Shown here: positions 41,667-50,788 of the stretch, in pieces
Layout: every line of letters begins with the position of its first letter
How positions within the stretch are numbered: position 1 is the stretch's first letter
DNA from: Bacteroidota bacterium
GTDB taxonomy: Bacteria > Bacteroidota > Bacteroidia > JABEUT01
NCBI GenBank assembly: GCA_013289165.1
Contig: JABDAL010000010.1
Coordinates: 1 to 52,629, forward strand
Length of the DNA stretch: 52,629 nucleotides
Direction of reading: 5' to 3'
Position numbers and translations under genes: made by a program
Notes under the pieces: model-generated
What the model was told of the DNA's origin: nothing
Seen by the model: the letters and a program-made list of their open reading frames with translations, nothing else
Database searches by the model: none

Positions 41667-42041
41667 ATGCTGAAAACAATTACATTGGTAGGAATTGGCG
41701 GTGCTATAGGCAGTATGTTGCGCTATTGGATTTCTACGGGGATACAAGGTAAGTTTTTATCTGCTTTTCCTTTTGGCACTTTATGTGTAAACATTAGCGG
41801 TTGTTTTCTAATTGGAGTTATCTATGCTCTTGCTATCCGGAACAACATCAGTCCCGAATGGAGGTTCTTTCTTGCTACTGGAATATGCGGAGGCTATACT
41901 ACCTTTTCTGCTTTTTCATACGAAAGCCTTGCCCTGCTGAGGGGCGGGGAGTTGTTTTATGCCGCTGCTTATATAGGGGGCAGTGTAGTATTGGGGCTGC
42001 TTGCTACTTTTATACCCGTTATAGCCATCGAAAAACTTTAA
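41667..42041 (+). CDS. crcB: fluoride channel CrcB (Fluc)
   Basis: A 124-residue four-helix membrane protein exporting fluoride. The ATG at 41667 (MLKTITLVGIGGAIGSMLRY) is preferred to an upstream TTG. Family motifs: GGAIGSMLRYW, FPFGTLCVNISGCFLIGV, TGICGGYTTFSAFSYE. The functional unit is a dual-topology dimer. DUF190 follows 5 nt later. No fluoride riboswitch consensus is seen upstream. Confidence 0.93.
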   Translation: MLKTITLVGIGGAIGSMLRYWISTGIQGKFLSAFPFGTLCVNISGCFLIGVIYALAIRNNISPEWRFFLATGICGGYTTFSAFSYESLALLRGGELFYAAAYIGGSVVLGLLATFIPVIAIEKL

Positions 42042-42046
42042 TACCT

Positions 42047-42397
42047 ATGGAAACTATTCAAAATGCTAAACTCTTACGAATTTTTACAGGGGAATTAGAT
42101 AAAGTGGGCCACCAGCCTTTATATGAAGCTATCATATATAAAGCTAAAGAAACAGGCCTTGCCGGCGCCACTGCCATAAGGGGAATATTTTCGTTCGGTG
42201 CCAATAGCCGTGTCCATAGTGTAAAACTATTGGATATAAGCCCCGACCTTCCTATTATTGTGGAAATTGTTGATACCGAAGAAAAAGTGAATGCCTTTAT
42301 ACCCCTTGTTAAGGAACTTTTTGAAAAATCGCATTCCGGGGGGCTTATTACCCTGGAAAAAGCCGAGGTAATTATGTACCGCTCTGTTAAGAAATGA
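42047..42397 (+). CDS. DUF190 domain protein
   Basis: A 116-residue soluble protein starting METIQNAKLLRIFTGELDKV. The DUF190 pattern is clear: YEAIIYKAKETGLAGATAIR, GIFSFGANSRVHSVKLLDIS, DLPIIVEIVDTEEKVNAFIP, KSHSGGLITLEKAEVIMYRS. DUF190 proteins are PII-like and often sit next to crcB, as here. Role in fluoride response is inferred from that recurring neighbourhood. Confidence 0.9.
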   Translation: METIQNAKLLRIFTGELDKVGHQPLYEAIIYKAKETGLAGATAIRGIFSFGANSRVHSVKLLDISPDLPIIVEIVDTEEKVNAFIPLVKELFEKSHSGGLITLEKAEVIMYRSVKK

Positions 42398-42543
42398 TTA
42401 AATGTTAGCCCTTCAGTAGTTCTGCAGATGCTTCCACTATGCCTGCCTGATGGGGCTTATTATCTGTTCATTAGGTAGCTTGGATGAGCACCCGGGCATC
42501 CCCCCGCTGACTATGCCTTCCGGAAGCGTTTACTAAATTTTGT

Positions 42544-42551
42544 TACCTTTG
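42544..42551 (+). promoter_or_regulatory. -7 box TACCTTTG of the glycan operon
   Basis: TTGTTACCTTTGCCGC contains TAnnTTTG 46 nt before the wzm ATG at 42598. It is the only evident promoter for the run of genes to the window end. The box makes the upstream TTG start at 42559 unlikely. Confidence 0.55.
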
Positions 42552-42597
42552 CCGCTTCTTGCAAAGGACCCTAAGGTTTTATTACAAACAAAGCGGA

Positions 42598-43458
42598 ATG
42601 AAAGAAAAGGAAACTACCGAGCACTGGGATGTGGTTGTGGATGCTGACAAAAACAGAATATCTATAAATATCAGGGAGTTATGGAGGTATAGAGACTTGA
42701 TAATGCAGTTTGCCAAAAGAGACATTGCCACCGTATATTACCAAACCATTCTCGGCCCCCTTTGGTTTCTTATCCAGCCCTTGCTTACCTCTCTATTATT
42801 TATTGTTGTTTTTAGTAATATAGCTGGTATAAAAACTGATGGTATTCCCGGCATACTTTTTTACTTGTCGGGGCTTACCGTTTGGGGATATTTTTTAACT
42901 AGCTTCAATGCCACCTCCAATACTTTTGTAACCAACGCAGCCATATTTGGCAAAGTATACTTTCCGCGAATGGTAACACCCATATCAAAAATAATAAGCA
43001 GCCTTTTTATTTTCGGTGTACAATTTCTGCTCTTTTTAGGATTCCTGATTTATTTTATGCTGTTCAAGGGCCTTCATATGTCTGTTAATATATATATGTT
43101 GCTTATCCCCTACCTGGTATTGGTTATGGGGGGCATAGGGCTTGGGGCAGGTATCATTATATCGTCGCTCACCACCAAGTACCGCGATATTACCTTCCTG
43201 GTAACATTCGGGGTACAGCTGCTTTTATATCTTACCCCGGTTATATATCCTATGACCGAAATTGTAGGCAAAAAGAGGATGATTATTCTTGCCAATCCTA
43301 TTTCATCGGTTGTAGAAGGTTTCCGGTATGCCTTTTTCCCTGTCGGGCAATTTCCTTTTAAGCACCTGGCATATAGCAGTATTGTAATGGTTATTATGCT
43401 GTTTGCAGGCATGCTTATGTTCAATAAGATAGAGAAAAACTTTATGGATACGGTATAA
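42598..43458 (+). CDS. wzm: ABC transporter permease for surface polysaccharide (Wzm/TagG type)
   Basis: A 286-residue inner-membrane protein with about six helices that, with Wzt, moves lipid-linked glycan to the periplasm. The family opening is ELWRYRDLIMQFAKRDIATV and YYQTILGPLWFLIQPLLTSL. Later segments: YLSGLTVWGYFLTSFNATSN, KVYFPRMVTPISKIISSLFI, NPISSVVEGFRYAFFP. Start at ATG 42598 (MKEKETTEHWDVVVDADKNR). It ends one base before the Wzt start. Confidence 0.9.
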   Translation: MKEKETTEHWDVVVDADKNRISINIRELWRYRDLIMQFAKRDIATVYYQTILGPLWFLIQPLLTSLLFIVVFSNIAGIKTDGIPGILFYLSGLTVWGYFLTSFNATSNTFVTNAAIFGKVYFPRMVTPISKIISSLFIFGVQFLLFLGFLIYFMLFKGLHMSVNIYMLLIPYLVLVMGGIGLGAGIIISSLTTKYRDITFLVTFGVQLLLYLTPVIYPMTEIVGKKRMIILANPISSVVEGFRYAFFPVGQFPFKHLAYSSIVMVIMLFAGMLMFNKIEKNFMDTV

Positions 43459-43459
43459 G

Positions 43460-44755
43460 ATGAGTGATGTAGTAATACGGGTAGAAAATTTGTACAAGCA
43501 CTACCGGCTGGGGATGATTGGTACAGGAACCCTGTCGCACGACCTGAACCGTTGGTGGTATGCTATCCGCGGAAAAGAAAATCCCTACCTTAAAATCTCG
43601 GAGAAGAATGTACGTGGAGTAAAAGGCAAGTCAGACTATGTGTGGGCATTGGAAGACATAAACTTTGACGTGAAAAGAGGCGCTACGCTGGGAATAATTG
43701 GGAAAAACGGCGCCGGCAAATCTACCCTGCTTAAAATATTGTCGAGGGTTACAGGCCCTACCAAAGGAGGCTTTAAAGTAAAGGGACGAATTGCCAGCCT
43801 GCTTGAAGTAGGTACAGGCTTTCACCAGGAACTGACGGGGCGCGAAAACATATTTACCAATGGTGCCATTTTAGGCATGACCAAAGCCGAAATAAAAAAG
43901 AAGCTCGATGAAATCATTGCTTTTTCAGGAATAGAACGCTATATTGATACTCCTGCCAAACGTTACTCTTCGGGGATGTATGTGCGGCTTGCCTTTGCTG
44001 TGGCTGCTCACCTCGATTCGGAAATACTGATTGCCGACGAGGTATTAGCAGTGGGAGACGCCGAATTTCAAAAGAAATGCCTGGGTAAAATGAAAGATGT
44101 AGCCGGTTCGGGCCGTACCGTTTTATTTGTAAGCCACAACCTTGTTTCGCTGCGGGCTTTATGCACCACCTCGCTTCTTATGCAACATGGCAAATTAATA
44201 GCCTCGGGCGAAACTAACCAGATGATAAGCATGTACCTTGCGGCCAACAAGCAGATAGAAGGCGCAGCCGGTGCAGATATTCCGCAAAGTGAAAGCTCCG
44301 TTTTTACAGGAGAAGCCAAGTTTAAGAAATTATATGTACTTGATGAGAACGGAGAACCAAAAAATACCTTCTTTTTTAATGAAACAATTGTTATAGTATT
44401 GCATCTTGAAGTATACCAAAAGTTGGAAAATGTAATGAGTAACATATTTGTACTGAACCAATTTGGAGAAAGAATACTGATGGCAACAGCCAATTCCGGG
44501 TACAAGCCCTGCACCTATGAAAAAGGGGAACACGAAATAACCATAAAATTTAATGATAACCTGATGCCCGGCGAGTATTCGTTTGGGCTCTCCTTAGCCA
44601 ACTTTTTTACAGGGGCAAATATTGATTTTGTTGAAAGTTTTGGCAACTTTACCGTAGCCAAAGAAAGCAAATCGGGCGATACAGAATACCCCTGGGCTAC
44701 GGTGCACGGGTATATACAGCCTGATACCGATTGGAAAGAAAAGAAAATTAATTAA
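43460..44755 (+). CDS. wzt: ABC transporter ATP-binding protein with C-terminal glycan-binding domain (Wzt type)
   Basis: A 431-residue cytoplasmic ATPase. Walker A LGIIGKNGAGKSTLLKILSR, the Q-loop region LLEVGTGFHQELTGRENIFT, signature KRYSSGMYVRLAFAVAAHLD, Walker B ILIADEVLAVGDAEFQKKCL and switch His FVSHNLVSLRAL are intact. Residues ~275-430 form the beta-sandwich Wzt_C domain that recognises the modified end of the glycan chain. That makes terminal modification (e.g. by the two methyltransferases downstream) a plausible export signal. Confidence 0.92.
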   Translation: MSDVVIRVENLYKHYRLGMIGTGTLSHDLNRWWYAIRGKENPYLKISEKNVRGVKGKSDYVWALEDINFDVKRGATLGIIGKNGAGKSTLLKILSRVTGPTKGGFKVKGRIASLLEVGTGFHQELTGRENIFTNGAILGMTKAEIKKKLDEIIAFSGIERYIDTPAKRYSSGMYVRLAFAVAAHLDSEILIADEVLAVGDAEFQKKCLGKMKDVAGSGRTVLFVSHNLVSLRALCTTSLLMQHGKLIASGETNQMISMYLAANKQIEGAAGADIPQSESSVFTGEAKFKKLYVLDENGEPKNTFFFNETIVIVLHLEVYQKLENVMSNIFVLNQFGERILMATANSGYKPCTYEKGEHEITIKFNDNLMPGEYSFGLSLANFFTGANIDFVESFGNFTVAKESKSGDTEYPWATVHGYIQPDTDWKEKKIN

Positions 44756-44762
44756 AATCTAT

Positions 44763-45749
44763 ATGGACATAAAAGATTCAAGAATACTCGTAATCGGCGG
44801 TGCAGGCTTCATCGGGGGCTTTGTAATAGCCGAACTGCTGAAAGAAGACGTAAAAGAAGTTATCATTTACGACAACTTTGCGAGGGGTAAAATGGAAAAC
44901 ATCAGGGAGTCGCTGAAAGACCCGCGCTGCACCATCTATCCTTTCGGGGGCGACGTGCGCGAAACCGACATCCTGAATGATGCTATGAAAGGCGTAGATT
45001 ATGTCTTTCACCTTGCAGCTATGTGGCTTTTGCATTGCAAAGACTACCCGCGCACGGCTTTTGAAGTGAACATTGCCGGTACATTTAATGTATTGGAAGC
45101 TTGTGTTAAAAATAAGATTAAGAAACTGATCTACTCCTCATCGGCATCGGTGTATGGCGATGCTGTAGAAGTACCCATGACCGAAGAACACCCGTTTAAC
45201 AACAAGAATTTTTACGGGGCAACCAAAATATCAGGCGAAAGCATGTGTACCGCCTTTAATGACCGTTATGGCCTGTCGGTTATCGGGCTGCGCTATATGA
45301 ATGTATACGGCCCGGGGCAAGACCAGCACGCCGTATATAGCGGGGTTATTCCCATTATGCTTAATAAAATTGATGCCAACGAAGCACCTGTAATCAATGG
45401 CGACGGAAGCCAGGCGTATGATTTTATTTATGTGGAAGATGTGGCCCGTTGCAACGTGGCCGCTTTAACTACTGAACAAAAATTCGGCTATTATAATGTG
45501 GGTACCGAAGTACAAACCACCATCAAGCAATTGTGCGACACTATTCTCCGCTTAAAAGAATCGCACCTGAAAGTGACATACAAGCCCTATAGTGCCGACG
45601 ATGCCCGTGCCCTGGTTCAAAACCGCATTGGGTCTATTGCCAAAGCCGAAAAAGAAATCAACTTTAAATATACTTATACATTAGAGCAGGGCCTTACCCG
45701 TTTAATTGAGTGGAGAAACTACAGCAAGAAGAAAATTGCATTTATATAA
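44763..45749 (+). CDS. NAD-dependent sugar epimerase/dehydratase
   Basis: A 328-residue extended SDR. NAD motif GGAGFIGGFVIAELLKED, the catalytic SSSASVYGDAVEVPMTEE Ser region and YxxxK in NFYGATKISGESMCTAFNDR are present. LRYMNVYGPGQDQHAVYSGV and YDFIYVEDVARCNVAAL are also visible. It probably interconverts a UDP-sugar (4-epimerase-like) for the surface glycan. Substrate is not determined. It lies 7 nt after wzt and 1 nt before the aminotransferase. Confidence 0.88.
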   Translation: MDIKDSRILVIGGAGFIGGFVIAELLKEDVKEVIIYDNFARGKMENIRESLKDPRCTIYPFGGDVRETDILNDAMKGVDYVFHLAAMWLLHCKDYPRTAFEVNIAGTFNVLEACVKNKIKKLIYSSSASVYGDAVEVPMTEEHPFNNKNFYGATKISGESMCTAFNDRYGLSVIGLRYMNVYGPGQDQHAVYSGVIPIMLNKIDANEAPVINGDGSQAYDFIYVEDVARCNVAALTTEQKFGYYNVGTEVQTTIKQLCDTILRLKESHLKVTYKPYSADDARALVQNRIGSIAKAEKEINFKYTYTLEQGLTRLIEWRNYSKKKIAFI

Positions 45750-45750
45750 T

Positions 45751-46893
45751 ATGGAAAAAAGAAATATCCCCATTGCACTGCCATTTATGGGGCAGGAAGA
45801 ATGGGAAGCAACAAGAGAACCTATCTTTTCAGGCTGGATAACCCAGGGCCCCAAGGTGGCCGAGTTTGAAAAACTATTTGCACAGCGCCATAAGGTGAAA
45901 CATGCCTTGGCCGTTTCCAATTGCACCACCGCCCTACACCTGGCTATGGTTGCTTTGGGCATTAAGGAAGGCGACGAAGTGCTGGTACCCGCCTTTACGT
46001 GGGTTTCAACAGCCAATGCAGTAATGTATTGCAATGCTACTCCCGTATTTGTAGATGTAGATACCCGCACCTTTAATATAGATGTAAACAGCATCCTTAA
46101 AAAGATAAACCCTCGCACCAAAGCTATCATTCCTGTCCATTTATTTGGTTTGTGTGCCAATATAGACGAAGTTAAGCGCATTGCCCCCCACCTTAAAATA
46201 GTAGAAGACGGTGCTTGTGCCTCCGGGGCAGGCATTGGCGACAGGCCAGCAGGAAGCCTGGGCGATATCGGGTGCTTTTCTTTTCACCCACGCAAATCAG
46301 TAACAACAGGCGAAGGCGGAATGCTTACCACCAATGATGATACGCTGGCCGAACGCATCAATATGTTGCGCAACCACGGTGCCTCTATATCTGAAGAACA
46401 GCGACACAAAGGGCCCAAACCCTATATACTTCCCGAATTTGACATGGTGGGCTACAACTACCGCATGACTGACATACAGGGTGCCATAGGAGTGGTACAG
46501 TTAAAAAAGCTGGACACCTTTATTGACGAACGCCAAAAATGGGCCGATTACTATACCGAAAAACTATCTGCCGTCCCTTGGCTCAAGACCCCTTACATTC
46601 CTGAAACATATAAGCACGGCTGGCAATCGTATGTATCGTATGTAGATGAAACCAAATCTCCTATTAAGCGCAATGACCTAATGGAACACCTGCAGCAAAA
46701 AGGCATTAGCACAAGGCCGGGCACCCATGCCGTGCACATGCTGGGTTTTTATGCTAAAAAATTCAATATAAAACCTTCCGATTACCCCGGCGCTTATGCC
46801 TGCAACGAATATTCCATGTCTATCCCTTTACATAATAAAATGGTAAAGGAAGATTATGAATACATTGTAGATGCCCTGCTATCTATCAAGTAA
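45751..46893 (+). CDS. DegT/DnrJ/EryC1/StrS-type sugar aminotransferase
   Basis: A 380-residue PLP enzyme, started at the ATG directly after the epimerase stop (MEKRNIPIALPFMGQEEWEA). Signature pieces: HALAVSNCTTALHLAMVALG, EVLVPAFTWVSTANAVMYCN, VEDGACASGAGIGDRPAGSL, and DIGCFSFHPRKSVTTGEGGM with the PLP Lys in HPRKS. DMVGYNYRMTDIQGAIGVVQ closes the core. It aminates a keto-sugar nucleotide, implying an amino-sugar in the exported glycan. Confidence 0.9.
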   Translation: MEKRNIPIALPFMGQEEWEATREPIFSGWITQGPKVAEFEKLFAQRHKVKHALAVSNCTTALHLAMVALGIKEGDEVLVPAFTWVSTANAVMYCNATPVFVDVDTRTFNIDVNSILKKINPRTKAIIPVHLFGLCANIDEVKRIAPHLKIVEDGACASGAGIGDRPAGSLGDIGCFSFHPRKSVTTGEGGMLTTNDDTLAERINMLRNHGASISEEQRHKGPKPYILPEFDMVGYNYRMTDIQGAIGVVQLKKLDTFIDERQKWADYYTEKLSAVPWLKTPYIPETYKHGWQSYVSYVDETKSPIKRNDLMEHLQQKGISTRPGTHAVHMLGFYAKKFNIKPSDYPGAYACNEYSMSIPLHNKMVKEDYEYIVDALLSIK

Positions 46894-46933
46894 ACAGAGT
46901 ACTTTTTAATAATACCCCAAAAACAAAAACCGG

Positions 46934-47887
46934 ATGAATGGCGATTTATTTAAAACGGATGTAAGCATAAAGGATAATTTGATTTTTATAAAATCAAAAG
47001 CAGATGAGGCTAACCAGGCACAAACCAACAGTGCCTTCTCCGAAAAATGGGAATATACTGCCGAAAATGCTGCTGAAAAAGACTTAGACATGCTGGCACA
47101 AACCATGCACCGCAATTATTTGTCGCAATATGGGTTTGACAGTGAAGAGGCACTGGCAAAATTTTTACAAACCAAAAAAGTAATCCTCGATGCCGGCTGC
47201 GGAGGAGGGATAAAGACAGCTTGGTTTGCACAGCTGGCACCCAATTCAACGGTAATAGGCATGGACTTTTCGGAAGGGTGTATGATAGCAGCTAAAAAAT
47301 ATGCCGCCCTCAAAAACCTTTATTTTATCCGGGGCGATATTGCCGATACTCCTTTTAAACCGGGAGTTGTAGACTATGTAAACTGCGACCAGGTAATTCA
47401 TCATACTGAAAATCCACCGAAAACATTTGCCCACCTTACATCGCTTATAGCACCCAATGGCGAATTTGCCTGCTATGTGTATGCCAAAAAGGCCCTGCCC
47501 CGTGAATTGCTCGATGAATATTTCCGCACCCATGTACATAATTCCACCAAAGAGCAGATATGGGAACTCTCCAAGCAAATGACACAATTGGGGAAAATAT
47601 TGACCGATTTACATATAAATATTACAGTACCCGATATTCCGATGCTGCAAATAAAAGGCGGGGAATACGATTTACAACGCTTCCTTTACTGGAATTTTCT
47701 GAAATGCTACTGGAACGCCGAGCTGGGAGAAGAGGTATCGAACATTATCAACTTCGACTGGTGGGCGCCCAGCAATGCCTATCGTTATTCGGAAGAAGAA
47801 TACAAAAAAATAATTGCCGACAATAACCTGAAAATAATCTTCTTCCATAGTGAAGAAGCCTGTTACTCCGGAAGGTTTGTAAAGTAG
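46934..47887 (+). CDS. class I SAM methyltransferase, tandem copy 1
   Basis: A 317-residue soluble protein. SAM motif I VILDAGCGGGIKTAWFAQLA (about 84-103), motif II STVIGMDFSEGCMIAAKKYA, post-motif GDIADTPFKPG, and VNCDQVIHHTENPPKTFAHL are clear. The C-terminal half (FACYVYAKKALPRELLDEYF, ... KGGEYDLQRFLYWNFLKCYW) is shared with the next gene. The tandem copies suggest two related O- or N-methylations, or methylation of two positions, on the glycan or its amidated sugar. Confidence 0.88.
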   Translation: MNGDLFKTDVSIKDNLIFIKSKADEANQAQTNSAFSEKWEYTAENAAEKDLDMLAQTMHRNYLSQYGFDSEEALAKFLQTKKVILDAGCGGGIKTAWFAQLAPNSTVIGMDFSEGCMIAAKKYAALKNLYFIRGDIADTPFKPGVVDYVNCDQVIHHTENPPKTFAHLTSLIAPNGEFACYVYAKKALPRELLDEYFRTHVHNSTKEQIWELSKQMTQLGKILTDLHINITVPDIPMLQIKGGEYDLQRFLYWNFLKCYWNAELGEEVSNIINFDWWAPSNAYRYSEEEYKKIIADNNLKIIFFHSEEACYSGRFVK

Positions 47888-47933
47888 GCATATGAATAAA
47901 TTAATAAGTATGAAGTATTTAAAATAGTATAAA

Positions 47934-48893
47934 ATGAATGCGGTAAATCATTTATTTCAGGACGAGGATGTTGCTATTGAAGAAAACTTGATTCGAGTGT
48001 CGAGCAACTCAGCATTCACTAACCAGGAACAAACCAACCAGGTTTTTTCTGAAAAATGGGGCGAGGTTAATAAAGAGGAGGAAGATGTAGAAAAAATGAT
48101 AGACATGCAGTTAAAATGGTATCTCAAGCTGTATGGTTTTTCTTCCAATGATGATTTAGCTGCATTTCTTTGCCGGCAAAATGTAATATTGGATGCCGGA
48201 TGTGGCTTAGGCTATAAAGCAGCCTGGTTTGCAACACTGGCACCCGACTCTACAGTTATTGGCATGGACTTTTCGGAGGCTGCTATTTTAGCTGCAAACA
48301 GGTATAAGCACATAAAGAATTTATTTTTTGTAAGAGGAGATATTGCCAATACCCCGCTAAAAAAAGGTAGTATCGGTTATGTTTCCTGCGACCAGGTGAT
48401 TCATCATACAGAGAAACCTGCTGAAACGTTTAAACATTTGGCTTCTCTCCTGGCACCTGGTGGCGAACTTGCCTGCTATGTATATGCTAAAAAAGCCCTG
48501 CCACGGGAACTGGTTGACGATTACTTCAGGGAATATTCCAAAAAATTGACCCACCAGCAATTATGGGAATTATCGGAACAGCTTACCGAGCTTGGCAAGA
48601 ACCTTACTAAATTAAAAGCTTCTTTCCATTGTCCTGATATTCCTGCATTGGGCATAAAAGGAGGAGAATATGATGTACAACGGTTCCTTTACTGGAATTT
48701 TCTGAAATGTTTTTGGAGGGAAGACAGTAGCGATAAATTATCTGTAGCTACCAATTTCGATTGGTATGCGCCCAGCAATGCAGCCCGCTACAGTCTGGAA
48801 GAATTTAACCAATGGGGCATTGATAATAAACTGGAAAAAGTTTTCTCCCATTCCGAAGAAGCTTGCCACACCGGAAGGTTTAAAAAGAAATAA
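47934..48893 (+). CDS. class I SAM methyltransferase, tandem copy 2
   Basis: A 319-residue paralogue of the preceding gene: VILDAGCGLGYKAAWFATLA, STVIGMDFSEAAILAANRYK, VSCDQVIHHTEKPAETFKHL, ACYVYAKKALPRELVDDYFR, KGGEYDVQRFLYWNFLKCFW. The paralogues diverge mostly in the first ~70 residues and around substrate-side loops. It lies 46 nt after copy 1 and 2 nt before the asparagine-synthase-like gene. Confidence 0.88.
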   Translation: MNAVNHLFQDEDVAIEENLIRVSSNSAFTNQEQTNQVFSEKWGEVNKEEEDVEKMIDMQLKWYLKLYGFSSNDDLAAFLCRQNVILDAGCGLGYKAAWFATLAPDSTVIGMDFSEAAILAANRYKHIKNLFFVRGDIANTPLKKGSIGYVSCDQVIHHTEKPAETFKHLASLLAPGGELACYVYAKKALPRELVDDYFREYSKKLTHQQLWELSEQLTELGKNLTKLKASFHCPDIPALGIKGGEYDVQRFLYWNFLKCFWREDSSDKLSVATNFDWYAPSNAARYSLEEFNQWGIDNKLEKVFSHSEEACHTGRFKKK

Positions 48894-48895
48894 AA

Positions 48896-50788
48896 ATGTG
48901 CGGAATAGCAGGTGTTTTTAATATTGGCGGAGAATCGGTAGCGTTACGCACCATCAAGGCAATGACACAGCGTATTGCCCACAGGGGGCCTGACGGAGAT
49001 GGTTTCTTTGTGGAGGATAATATAGCATTAGGCCACAAAAGGCTGGCTATTTTGGATGTTTCTGATAAAGGGGCCCAGCCTATGCAATCGAGGGATGGCA
49101 AATGGGTAGTTGTTTTTAACGGGTGCATTTATAATTACCTGGAACTAAAAGCAGAACTAAGAGCATTGGGGCACAGTTTTGTCTCTTCTACCGATACGGA
49201 AGTTATTACCGAAGGATTATCTGAATTCGGAACGGATTATTTTGAACGCTTTAATGGTATGTTTGCTATTGCTGCCTGGCATAGGCCCAGCAAAACGCTC
49301 TATTTAAGCCGCGACCGGTATGGTATTAAGCCACTCTACTATTATCAGAAAGGGAACCTCCTTTTATTCAGTTCCGAAATAAAGGCATTTATGGAGCACC
49401 CGGAATTTAAAGTGGAACTGAACCCTTCTGCCCTAAACGAGTATTTTACTTTTCAGAATATATTTACCTATCAAACACTTTTTGGAGGAGTAACCATGCT
49501 TCCGCCTGCTAATACGGTAAAAGTTAACATCTCTTCTCCCCTGCGCCACCACTCTTGGTGGGATTATGACTTTTCGGCACCCGATGAAAAGATGACCGTA
49601 GGAGAGGCAAAAGAAGAAACCGAGCGCCTGTTTAAACAGGCTGTAATAAGGCAAATGCTTTCCGATGTTCCGGTGGGCTCTTATTTATCGGGGGGCATGG
49701 ATTCCGGTTCCATAACAGCTATTGCCAGCAAGCATGTACGAAGGCTTGCTACATTTACGGCTGGTTTCGAGCTTTCGGAAGTGGATGGGGTGGAAGCCGG
49801 CTACGATGAACGGATTGATGCCGAGTTGATGGCTAACCACTTTAAAACCGAGCACTATGAACAGGTAATAAATGCAGGCGATTTGAGCTGGTCGCTTCCA
49901 AGGGTTGTATGGCATTTGGAAGACCTGCGTGTAGGGATGAGTTACCCCAATTATTATATCAGCAGGCTGGCATCGAAGTTTGTAAAAGTGTGCCTGCAGG
50001 GCACCGGAGGTGATGAACTTTATGGAGGTTATCCCTGGAGGTACTATAGGGTATTCCAGTCGCTTGACCAGAATTCATTTTTTAACAACTATTATGGTTT
50101 TTGGCAGAGACTGGTGCCGGATGAGCAAAAAAAAGAAGCCTTTTCGTCCGGAATATATAGCCATATGGACCTGGGCGAGCCCCGAACAGTATTTGAACGG
50201 GTATTTACCTTTAATAAAAAACTGAAATACGACACTCCTGAACAGCATATTCAAAACAGCCTATACTTTGAAATAAAAACTTTTTTACCAGGTTTGTTAT
50301 TGGTGGGCGATAAGCTTTCCATGGCAAACGGGCTGGAAGAACGCTTCCCTTTTCTCGATAATGATTTGGTTAATTTTGCACAAAAAATACCCGTAAGATA
50401 TAAATTGGGGAACCTGGAGCAAATGAAAAAAATTGATGAAAATACAGTAGGGAATAAAAAACATGCTTACCAGCAGTTTGATGATGGTAAAAACGTATTA
50501 CGCAAGGCCATGGCAGACTTTCTTCCCGAAAAAATCATCAACCGTAAGAAGCAGGGCTTCTCTGCCCCTGACGAGTCATGGTACAGGGGCGGAAATGCAG
50601 CCTATATAAAAGAACTCTTATTAAACAAAAAAACCATATCCTCCGAGTTTATCAATCCGGCTTATATACAAAAAATTGTAGACGAGCATGTCAATAAGCG
50701 CATCAACCACCGCCTGCTTATATGGTCGTTTATGAACTTTGAGTGGTGGTGCCGGATATTTTTAAATAATGAGAAAATTGGAGACTGA
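48896..50788 (+). CDS. asparagine synthase (glutamine-hydrolysing)-like amidotransferase
   Basis: A 630-residue protein with the N-terminal class II glutaminase domain (MCGIAGVFNI, nucleophile Cys2, then AHRGPDGDGFFVEDNIALGH) and a C-terminal synthetase domain (SDVPVGSYLSGGMDSGSITA, the SGGxDS ATP loop, and LQGTGGDELYGGYPWRYYRV). In glycan clusters such enzymes amidate uronic acids rather than make asparagine. The neighbourhood of export, epimerase, aminotransferase and methyltransferase genes favours that here. It overlaps the next gene by 1 nt. Substrate is inferred, not shown. Confidence 0.88.
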   Translation: MCGIAGVFNIGGESVALRTIKAMTQRIAHRGPDGDGFFVEDNIALGHKRLAILDVSDKGAQPMQSRDGKWVVVFNGCIYNYLELKAELRALGHSFVSSTDTEVITEGLSEFGTDYFERFNGMFAIAAWHRPSKTLYLSRDRYGIKPLYYYQKGNLLLFSSEIKAFMEHPEFKVELNPSALNEYFTFQNIFTYQTLFGGVTMLPPANTVKVNISSPLRHHSWWDYDFSAPDEKMTVGEAKEETERLFKQAVIRQMLSDVPVGSYLSGGMDSGSITAIASKHVRRLATFTAGFELSEVDGVEAGYDERIDAELMANHFKTEHYEQVINAGDLSWSLPRVVWHLEDLRVGMSYPNYYISRLASKFVKVCLQGTGGDELYGGYPWRYYRVFQSLDQNSFFNNYYGFWQRLVPDEQKKEAFSSGIYSHMDLGEPRTVFERVFTFNKKLKYDTPEQHIQNSLYFEIKTFLPGLLLVGDKLSMANGLEERFPFLDNDLVNFAQKIPVRYKLGNLEQMKKIDENTVGNKKHAYQQFDDGKNVLRKAMADFLPEKIINRKKQGFSAPDESWYRGGNAAYIKELLLNKKTISSEFINPAYIQKIVDEHVNKRINHRLLIWSFMNFEWWCRIFLNNEKIGD